From Actinoallomurus soli (GTDB lineage: Bacteria; Actinomycetota; Actinomycetes; Streptosporangiales; Streptosporangiaceae), in assembly GCF_024055715.1 (NCBI RefSeq), contig NZ_JAMXMV010000002.1, forward strand, positions 1 to 64,000: a DNA stretch of 64,000 bases. The letters are read 5' to 3'. Made by a program: the position numbers and the translations under genes. The notes under the pieces are model-generated. The model saw only the letters and a program-made list of their open reading frames with translations. It ran no database searches and had not been told where the DNA came from. Shown piece after piece: positions 58,136 through 64,000 of this stretch (the stretch's first letter is position 1; every line of letters starts with the position of its first letter).

Positions 58136-59569
58136 ATGATCTTGAACCGAAGTCGCGCGCGCGGTCGTGGCCGGGTCGCTCTGGGCGGGGCGGCCGTGGT
58201 GCTGGCCGCCGTCGTACCGCCGGCGCATGCCGCCGAGACCGACACCAGCGCCGTCGCACGGCAGCTTCAACGGACCATCGCGGGTTTGAAGTTCGGCGAG
58301 GTCCTGGACACCGAACCCCCCACGTCCACCCAGGCGAAGAAGTCCGCCTCGGTCGACGTCGACCCGGAAAAGAGGCTCGCGGGACGTGATCGGGCGCCCA
58401 AGCTGAAGGCGGCGGCCATCGCGGCCGCGACACAGATCCACCAGCAGCCGAACGTCGACGTGACCGTCCTCGAGCTCGACGGCAACGGCCGACCCGTCTC
58501 CTCGGGCACCGTCGTGACGAGCCCGACGTACAAGAACGGCGTCATCGTCCCGGTCGACCGGAACTTCCACACCACCGCGGTGCGCTACCGGCACTGGGAC
58601 ACCAACCTCTGGAACACCGACAACGGGCAGGGCGACACCGACGTCGTCCCCGGCCGCGAGAACGCACCCATCGACTTCATGTCGCCCTACCCGGCGTCAA
58701 CCCTCAAGCTGCTGGTCGGCTTCGGCGTCCTCCAGCTCGTGGACGAGGGCGTCATCACGCTGGACGACACGTACTCCTACCAGCCGACGCAGGCCTCCGA
58801 CCTGTGCGGCGCCGCCACGACCGACACCGTCCGGAACTACTTCGACCGCATGATCACCGTCTCCGACAACGGCTCGGCGTGCGCGATGATCAAGCTGTTG
58901 AACGACAAGGGCGCGATCGACGGTCTCAACCAGACCTTCCAGGACATCGGCCTGGAGACGCTGCAACTGAAGGACACCAACCCCGCCAACGGCGGAAACT
59001 GGACCTCCGGCATCACCATGTCCTCTCTGGACACCGCCAAGCTGCTGGCGCTCCTCAACGGAGTGTCGGGCACGGCATGGACCGCCCCGAACGGCAAGGC
59101 GGTCACCAGTGACGTCCTGAGCACGTCCTCCCGGGAGTTCTTCCTGAAGGAGCTCGGCGACCAGGGCTGGAACAACGTCCTGTCGACGACGAACTACTGC
59201 GGCTACACCTACCCGACGGCGGGCATGCCGCAGCGGATCTCGCAACGGTGGATCGGCCCTGACGGAACCGTGACGGTCAACGACGACCCGACCGATGGCA
59301 AGTACCAGTACCCCGTGCAGCCCTGCCAGGACGCCGCACAGGTGACGTTCGCTCACAAGACGGGGCTGTCGGAGAACGCGGTGAGCGACGCGGGCATCGT
59401 CACGTCGCTGCCCGGCAAGCCGAACCGGCACTACATCATCGCCGCGTTCAGCAACCTCGGCTACCGGTACATCGACCCGAACCGTCAGGACGTTCAGCCG
59501 TCGGTCAACCGGACCGAGAAGTTCGCGCTGCTCGGACGCACGATGGACGCCTACGAGGCCGCGCGCTGA
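58136..59569 (+). CDS. Secreted serine hydrolase, beta-lactamase/penicillin-binding fold
   Basis: 477 residues. Signal peptide (VALGGAAVVLAAVVPPAHA), then a domain with all three serine beta-lactamase motifs: S188-T-L-K191 (SPYPASTLKLLVGFG), S243-D-N245 (ITVSDNGSACAMIKLL) and K408-T-G410 (TFAHKTGLSENAVSD). The chain is much longer than a class A beta-lactamase (about 290), with an N-terminal addition of about 120 residues and an insert at 310-390 (YCGYTYPTAGMPQRISQRW). It may be a class A-like lactamase relative or a D,D-peptidase acting on peptidoglycan. Confidence 0.85.
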   Translation: MILNRSRARGRGRVALGGAAVVLAAVVPPAHAAETDTSAVARQLQRTIAGLKFGEVLDTEPPTSTQAKKSASVDVDPEKRLAGRDRAPKLKAAAIAAATQIHQQPNVDVTVLELDGNGRPVSSGTVVTSPTYKNGVIVPVDRNFHTTAVRYRHWDTNLWNTDNGQGDTDVVPGRENAPIDFMSPYPASTLKLLVGFGVLQLVDEGVITLDDTYSYQPTQASDLCGAATTDTVRNYFDRMITVSDNGSACAMIKLLNDKGAIDGLNQTFQDIGLETLQLKDTNPANGGNWTSGITMSSLDTAKLLALLNGVSGTAWTAPNGKAVTSDVLSTSSREFFLKELGDQGWNNVLSTTNYCGYTYPTAGMPQRISQRWIGPDGTVTVNDDPTDGKYQYPVQPCQDAAQVTFAHKTGLSENAVSDAGIVTSLPGKPNRHYIIAAFSNLGYRYIDPNRQDVQPSVNRTEKFALLGRTMDAYEAAR

Positions 59570-59588
59570 CGCAGGCGGGCACGGGGTG

Positions 59589-59614
59589 AAGGGGCCGGGG
59601 AATCCCGGCCCCTT
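59589..59614 (+). terminator. Strong terminator after the serine hydrolase
   Basis: An 11-bp perfect stem (AAGGGGCCGGG with CCCGGCCCCTT) and a 4-base loop, 20 bases after the stop codon, followed by CTGCTG rather than a T-run. Confidence 0.85.
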
Positions 59615-59666
59615 CTGCTGATCCGGCGATGTCGGCCTCATCTCCCGGGGGCCGCGCACCGACGGG

Positions 59667-59694
59667 CATCTGCCGGTCCGCGGACCGGCAGATG
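59667..59694. promoter_or_regulatory. Perfect 28-bp palindrome upstream of the GlxA-type gene
   Basis: The half-site CATCTGCCGGTCCG (59667-59680) is followed directly by its exact reverse complement (59681-59694). It ends 60 bases before the GTG of the DJ-1/AraC gene. A second inverted pair (CGCAAT and ATTGCG) lies between. It may be an operator for the AraC-type regulator itself. Confidence 0.75.
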
Positions 59695-59754
59695 GCCGCA
59701 ATCGTCATATCCGCGTCATTGCGGGCACTCGGCCGGGGCGGCGACGCTGGGGGC

Positions 59755-60705
59755 GTGCGGATCACGTTCCTCGTCCACTCCGGATTCCAGTCGCTGGACC
59801 TCACCGGCCCCCTGGAGGTCTTCGCGCTGGCCGGCGACGCCTACACCACCGAGGTGGTCGCCGCCGAACGTACGCCGGTCGAGGCGTCCAGCGGCCTGGC
59901 GGTCCTCCCGCACCGGGCCTTCCACGACGACCCCGTCGACACCCTCATCGTGGTCGGCGGGCCCGGTACCGCGGAGGCCGCCCGCGACGAGCCGACCATC
60001 GCGTGGATCTCGGCCGCCGCGCGCCGCGCCCGCCGTGTCGGCTCGGTGTGCAGCGGGGCGTTCCTGCTGGCGCGTGCCGGGCTGCTCGACGGCCGGCGGG
60101 CCACCACGCACTGGTCCGCCTGCCGTCTGCTGGCCGAGCGGTTCCCGTCGGTCGAGGTCGATCCGGACCCGATCTTCGTACGGGACGATCCGGTCTGGAC
60201 CTCCGCGGGCGTGACCGCGGGGATCGACCTGGCGCTCGCGATGGTCGAGGACGATCTCGGCGCCGCGGCCGCCCGGGCGGTCGCCCGGCAGTTGGTCGTG
60301 TTCGTGCAGCGGCCGGGCGGGCAGGCGCAGTTCAGCGCCCAGCTGGCCGGGCAGCGGCCGGACCGGCCCGGCATGCGGGAGCTGCAGCGGTGGATCGCCG
60401 ACCACCTGACCGCGGACCTGTCCGTCGAGGCGCTGGCCGCCCGTACGGGGCTCAGCACGCGTCATTTCGCCCGCGTGTTCCGCGATGACGTCGGCGTGAC
60501 TCCGGGGTCGTACGTCGAGTCGGTGCGGGTCGAGGCGGCCCGCCGGCTGCTGGAGACCACCGGCCGCCCGCTCGACGTGATCGCCCGCGAGTGCGGCTTC
60601 GGCACGCCCGAGACCATGCACCGCAGTTTCCGGAGGACCGTGTCCGTCACCCCCGGCGACTACCGCCGCCGGTTCCGCGGCCACGCGTCCGTGGCATCCC
60701 GATGA
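59755..60705 (+). CDS. GlxA-type regulator: DJ-1/PfpI domain plus AraC HTH
   Basis: 316 residues from a GTG (VRITFLVHSGFQSLDLTGPL). The N-terminal DJ-1/PfpI domain has the cysteine elbow VGSVCSGAFLLARAGLLDG and TTHWSACRLL; the C-terminal AraC domain has LSVEALAARTGLSTRHFARV and PLDVIARECGFGTPETMHRS, then VTPGDYRRRF. This architecture belongs to amidase-like transcriptional activators; the ligand is unknown. Its stop overlaps the ATG of the next gene, which encodes a second DJ-1-type protein. Confidence 0.93.
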   Translation: MRITFLVHSGFQSLDLTGPLEVFALAGDAYTTEVVAAERTPVEASSGLAVLPHRAFHDDPVDTLIVVGGPGTAEAARDEPTIAWISAAARRARRVGSVCSGAFLLARAGLLDGRRATTHWSACRLLAERFPSVEVDPDPIFVRDDPVWTSAGVTAGIDLALAMVEDDLGAAAARAVARQLVVFVQRPGGQAQFSAQLAGQRPDRPGMRELQRWIADHLTADLSVEALAARTGLSTRHFARVFRDDVGVTPGSYVESVRVEAARRLLETTGRPLDVIARECGFGTPETMHRSFRRTVSVTPGDYRRRFRGHASVASR

Positions 60706-60716
60706 GGAGCGACTCC

Positions 60717-61346
60717 GTGCGGATCGTGTTCGCGCTGTACGAAGGGTTCACCCCGCTCGACGCCGTCGGGCCGCATGAGGTGCTGTCGCGCCTGCCGGGC
60801 GTCACGGCGGTGTTCGCGGCGGCCGAACGCGGCCCCGTCGGTTCGGACGGGGCGCTCACCGTGCTGGCCGACGCGGCGTTCGACGAGCTGGACCGGTGCG
60901 ACGTCCTCCTCGTGCCGGGCGGTCCGGGCACTCGCGACGTCGTGCTCGGCGATCAGCGGTACGTCGACTGGGTCCGGCGCGTGCATCCCACGACGCGGTG
61001 GACGACGTCGGTGTGCTCCGGCTCGCTGATCCTCGGCGCGGCCGGGCTGCTCGACGGCCTGCGGGCGACGACCCACTGGTGCGTGCGGAGGGAACTCGAG
61101 GCGACCGGCGCGACGTACGTCCCCGAGCGCGTCGTGACGGCCGGCCGGATCGTCACGGCGGCGGGCGTCTCGGCCGGCATCGACATGGCGCTGACCTTGG
61201 CCGCCCGCATCGGCGGCGACGTCGCCGCCCGGGCGATCCAGCTCTGGACCGAGTACGACCCGCGGCCGCCCTTCGACAGCGGCTCACTCCCGAAGGCATC
61301 TCCCGAGGTCCTGGACTTCGTCACCGCCCACCTGGCGGCCGGATGA
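60717..61346 (+). CDS. DJ-1/PfpI-family protein
   Basis: 209 residues from a GTG (VRIVFALYEGFTPLDAVGPH) with GAGGAG seven bases upstream; an ATG at 60702 overlaps the preceding stop and is an alternative. The domain holds VLLVPGGPGTRDVVLGD, the nucleophile elbow TTSVCSGSLILGAAGLLDG and ATTHWCVRRELEATGA. It lacks the AraC part of the neighbour but is its clear homologue, so the pair may have arisen by duplication and loss. Likely an isonitrile hydratase-like or amidase-like enzyme; the substrate is unknown. Confidence 0.88.
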   Translation: MRIVFALYEGFTPLDAVGPHEVLSRLPGVTAVFAAAERGPVGSDGALTVLADAAFDELDRCDVLLVPGGPGTRDVVLGDQRYVDWVRRVHPTTRWTTSVCSGSLILGAAGLLDGLRATTHWCVRRELEATGATYVPERVVTAGRIVTAAGVSAGIDMALTLAARIGGDVAARAIQLWTEYDPRPPFDSGSLPKASPEVLDFVTAHLAAG

Positions 61347-61379
61347 CCCCACGCTGCCCGGCGGCGCCGGACAGCGCTG

Positions 61380-61724
61380 TCAGGTCACGAGGCAGAACTC
61401 GTTGCCCTCCGGGTCGCGCATGACCTGGAACCGGCCGTGGGAGTCGGTGCGCGCGTCCTCGACGGCGGTGGCGCCCTCGGCGCAGAGGCGTTCGCGGGCG
61501 GCGTCGATGTCCGCGACCTCGACGTCGAGGTGGAGGCGGTTCTTGACCTCCTTGCCCTCGGGCACCATCTGGAACGCCAGGCGCATCGGCCCGCCGGGAG
61601 GGTCGACGTAGGACCAGTCGGGATCGCGGTCCACGGCCTCGCCGCCGACCACCGCCGTCCAGAAGCGGGCGAGCTTCGGCGGGTCGGCGCAGTCGATGAC
61701 GAGTTCGTTCAATCGTCCGATCAT
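61380..61724 (-). CDS. VOC-family (glyoxalase-like) protein
   Basis: 114 residues, a single vicinal-oxygen-chelate module: LNELVIDCADPPKLARFWTA, NRLHLDVEVADIDAARERLC and GRFQVMRDPEGNEFCLV. The H-...-E metal pair is recognisable. It could be a glyoxalase, a dioxygenase relative or a binding protein. Confidence 0.9.
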   Translation of the reverse strand: MIGRLNELVIDCADPPKLARFWTAVVGGEAVDRDPDWSYVDPPGGPMRLAFQMVPEGKEVKNRLHLDVEVADIDAARERLCAEGATAVEDARTDSHGRFQVMRDPEGNEFCLVT

Positions 61725-61866
61725 GCCGGAACGGTACCCGGCGGTCCGGATGGCACTCCCCGGCCCGGCGGGAGCCGGGCCGAGATCTGGCCTCCGCTTA
61801 CCGTCTGATCTGGGGAAAGTCGTCTACCGTGAGATACCCGGGCGGCCGAGACTGAGGGGGGCAGGC

Positions 61867-62454
61867 ATGCCGGAGGAGCTCGCGCGCTTGACGGAGTTCG
61901 TCTACGAGATGGGATTGCTCAAGCGCTACAAGCGGAGCGGCTGGCTCGTCGCGGGGGTCGCCTCGCCCGAGAGCATCGCGGACCATTCCTTCCGTGCGGC
62001 GGTGCTGGCCGGCGTCCTGGCCGCCCTGGAGGGCGCGAGTCCCGAGCGGGCCATCCTGCTCAGCCTCTTCCACGACAGTCAGGAGACCCGGCTGACCGAC
62101 CTGCCGTACCTCGCCCAGCGGTACGTCGCCCGCACGCCCAACGAGCAGGTCACCGCGAATCAGGTGCGCGGGCTGCCCGCCCCGGTGGCGGAGCTGATCT
62201 CCGGGTCGGTCGCGGAGTACGAGCAGCGGGCCAGCCTGGAGGCCCGCTGCGCTCGGGACGCCGACAAGCTCGAGTGCCTGCTCCAGGCCATCGAGTACCG
62301 CGACCAGGGGCACCACACCATCCAGCCGTGGATCGACAGTTCGCTGGCCGCGCTGCAGACGCCGTCCGGGAAGAAGCTGGCGGATGAGGCGCTCGCCACC
62401 GGATCGCTCGACTGGCTCCACGGCGTGGTGAACGGCGAGAACGGCCCGGGCTGA
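61867..62454 (+). CDS. HD-domain phosphohydrolase, YfbR/HDDC2-like
   Basis: 195 residues from MPEELARLTEFVYEMGLLKR. Metal site: ESIADHSFRAAVLAGVL (first His), LFHDSQETRLTDLPYLAQRY (HD pair) and RCARDADKLECLLQAIEYRD (Asp). The order HS-FR, HD-xQE and D-KLE is that of 5'-deoxynucleotidases of the YfbR/HDDC2 type, which hydrolyse nucleoside monophosphates. It lies upstream of the asparagine synthetase gene without overlap. Confidence 0.88.
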   Translation: MPEELARLTEFVYEMGLLKRYKRSGWLVAGVASPESIADHSFRAAVLAGVLAALEGASPERAILLSLFHDSQETRLTDLPYLAQRYVARTPNEQVTANQVRGLPAPVAELISGSVAEYEQRASLEARCARDADKLECLLQAIEYRDQGHHTIQPWIDSSLAALQTPSGKKLADEALATGSLDWLHGVVNGENGPG

Positions 62455-62576
62455 GGTACACGGCCCGGCCCCGATGTCCAGGCCCGTGCGCCGTGAGGTT
62501 CGTTACTTGGATGTTTCTGACAAACGGAGTTAGCGTCAGTCACGTGCATAGTACAGCCGACTGAGGAGGCTCTTGC

Positions 62577-64000
62577 ATGTGCGGCATAGCCGGCTGGGTG
62601 GACTACGACCGTGATCTCACGCTCGAACGCGACACCGCCCTCGCGATGACGCGCACGATGGCGCTCCGGGGCCCCGACGCCGAAGGGCTGTGGATCGACC
62701 CCCACGTCGCGCTGGGGCACCGGCGCCTCGCCGTGATCGACCCGCGGGGCGGCGCTCAGCCGATGAGCGAGGGGCCGGTGACCCTGGTCTACAGCGGCGA
62801 GACGTACAACTTCCGTGAGCTGCGCAAGGTGCTGGAGTTCCACGGGCACCGGTTCCGCACCCGGAGCGACACCGAGGTCGTCCTGCGGGCGTACCTGCAC
62901 TGGGGCGCCGACCTCGTCGAGCACCTGAACGGGATGTACGCGTTCGCGCTGTGGGACCGGCGGACCGAAGAGCTCCTCCTCGTACGGGACCGGATGGGCA
63001 TCAAGCCGCTGTACTACGCGCCGACCCGACACGGAGTGCTGTTCGGCTCCGAGCCCAAGGCCGTCCTCGCCAACCCGCTGTTCACCCCGCGCCTCCGCGA
63101 CGAGGGCCTGTTCGAGCTGCTCACCACCGCGAAGACCCCGGGCCACGCCGTCTTCGACGGCATGTACGAGGTCGAGCCCGGGCACGTCGTGCGGGTCTCG
63201 CGCGCCGGGGTCACCGACCGGCGCTACTGGGCGCTGACCGCGCGGGAGCACACCGACGGCATCCCCCGGACCGTCCGGCGCGTCCGCGAGCTCCTGGAGG
63301 ACATCGTCGAACGGCAGCTCATCTCGGACGTCCCCCTGTGCACGCTGCTGTCGGGCGGGCTGGACTCCAGCGCCCTCACCGCGCTGGCCGACCGGGCGAT
63401 GGGGCTGGGCACCGTGCGCACCTTCGCGGTCGACTTCACCGATGAGGGCGGCGGGTTCGTGCCGGACGCCATGCGGGACACGGCCGACACGCCGTACGTC
63501 CATGACGTCGCCAAGCACGTCGGGTCCCACCACACCGACGTCGTTCTGAGCGGTGAGAGCCTGTCCTCCCCCGAGGCCGTCGAGCAGGTGATGCGCGCCA
63601 GGGACCTGCCCGGCATCGGCGACATGGACACCTCGCTGTACCTGCTGTTCGCCGAGATCCGGCGGCACTCCACGGTCGCCTTGTCGGGCGAGTCCGCCGA
63701 CGAGGTCTTCGGGGGGTACCGCTGGTTCCACGATCCGGCCGCGGTCGCCGCCGACACCTTCCCCTGGCTCCACGGCCTGGGCGGGATGACGGACCTCGTG
63801 GACCGCGACCTCGACCGGCGCACGGACGCGTACGTCGCCGAGCGGTACCGCCAGGCGATCGACGAGGTGCCCCGCCTGCCCGGCGAGGATGGCCTCGAAC
63901 GCCGCATGCGGGAGATCTGCTACCTCCACCTCACCCGGATGGTCCGTTTCCTCCTTGATCGCAAGGACCGGCTGAGCATGGCGGTCGGCCTGGAGGTCCG
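62577..64000 (+). CDS. asnB: Asparagine synthetase (glutamine-hydrolysing), 3' end outside the window
   Basis: The first 474 residues are present. GAGGAGG lies before the ATG. After Met1 the catalytic Cys2 of the class II glutaminase (MCGIAGWVDYDRDL) is followed by RTMALRGPDAEGLWI, then VYSGETYNFRELRKVLEF (a Ser replaces the usual Asn of YNGEIYN), RDRMGIKPLYYA and the synthetase domain with the PPi loop LLSGGLDSSALTAL and LSGESADEVFGGYRWF. Converts aspartate to asparagine with glutamine nitrogen. The frame is open to the window edge. Confidence 0.95.
   Translation, partial: MCGIAGWVDYDRDLTLERDTALAMTRTMALRGPDAEGLWIDPHVALGHRRLAVIDPRGGAQPMSEGPVTLVYSGETYNFRELRKVLEFHGHRFRTRSDTEVVLRAYLHWGADLVEHLNGMYAFALWDRRTEELLLVRDRMGIKPLYYAPTRHGVLFGSEPKAVLANPLFTPRLRDEGLFELLTTAKTPGHAVFDGMYEVEPGHVVRVSRAGVTDRRYWALTAREHTDGIPRTVRRVRELLEDIVERQLISDVPLCTLLSGGLDSSALTALADRAMGLGTVRTFAVDFTDEGGGFVPDAMRDTADTPYVHDVAKHVGSHHTDVVLSGESLSSPEAVEQVMRARDLPGIGDMDTSLYLLFAEIRRHSTVALSGESADEVFGGYRWFHDPAAVAADTFPWLHGLGGMTDLVDRDLDRRTDAYVAERYRQAIDEVPRLPGEDGLERRMREICYLHLTRMVRFLLDRKDRLSMAVGLEV

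Noticed and set aside
1-64000. CRISPR array
   Set aside because: No regularly spaced repeats of 25-40 bases were seen; the only direct repeats are att sites, the paired 115-bp repeats and short tandem duplications.

Overview
The window is GC-rich DNA from a filamentous or related actinomycete. The evidence is frequent GTG starts, ATGA/GTGA-coupled operons, an F420-type oxidoreductase, a LpqB-like signalling module, an actinomycete integrative element (AICE) in a tRNA-Tyr gene and a reduced second nuo cluster beside korAB. From memory, streptomycetes have a similar neighbourhood (tRNA-Tyr, yajQ, htpX, a second nuo set, korAB). The genus cannot be fixed from sequence alone; Streptosporangiales/Thermomonosporaceae-like is a reasonable guess.

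1-12.66 kb is accessory DNA stacked on the tRNA-Tyr gene. At the left edge are the end of an IS5-type insertion sequence, a membrane-anchored helical protein, a decayed tyrosine-integrase C-terminus and paired ~115-bp repeats. Next comes a 9.9-kb element bounded by a 99-bp direct repeat (2622-2720 and 12530-12628) that copies the tRNA 3' half and its terminator. Its right end holds the usual AICE set: a DUF2637 protein, two small genes, rep, xis and int. Its left end holds cargo: an AT-richer membrane protein, a TRADD-N-associated two-TM protein of a family linked to biological conflict, a transposase-less IS-like segment, and a PLP decarboxylase with a GntR/UTRA remnant. No FtsK-type transfer gene is present, rep carries two opposing frameshifts, and a deletion scar fuses the UTRA and DUF2637 genes, so the element looks stranded.

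12.8-49 kb is the respiratory/core region. yajQ and htpX are followed by a split minus-strand nuo cluster: nuoABCH (34.6-31.0 kb) and nuoIJKLMN (21.1-14.5 kb). nuoD, E, F and G are absent. About 10 kb of plus- and minus-strand genes separate the blocks (HhH protein, sensor kinase/regulator, TetR-hydrolase pair, MFS/LysR pair, and a lower-GC ESX-like three-gene operon). To the right lie korAB (2-oxoacid:ferredoxin oxidoreductase) with a cysteine-type leader peptide upstream, an enoyl-CoA hydratase, an orphan SecD-head protein, an F420-dependent oxidoreductase, an MtrAB-LpqB-like trio and a multi-TM glycosyltransferase-like protein. The natural reading is that KorAB reduces ferredoxin, which feeds the NADH-module-less complex I.

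49-64 kb carries two ABC systems (one an S15 hydrolase-ATPase fusion with its permease, the other paired with a divergent kinase/regulator), a GNAT, a PRPP-synthetase-like enzyme, a serine beta-lactamase-fold protein, two adjacent DJ-1/PfpI genes (one with an AraC domain) behind a perfect 28-bp palindrome, a VOC protein, an HD phosphohydrolase and the 5' part of an asparagine synthetase running off the edge.
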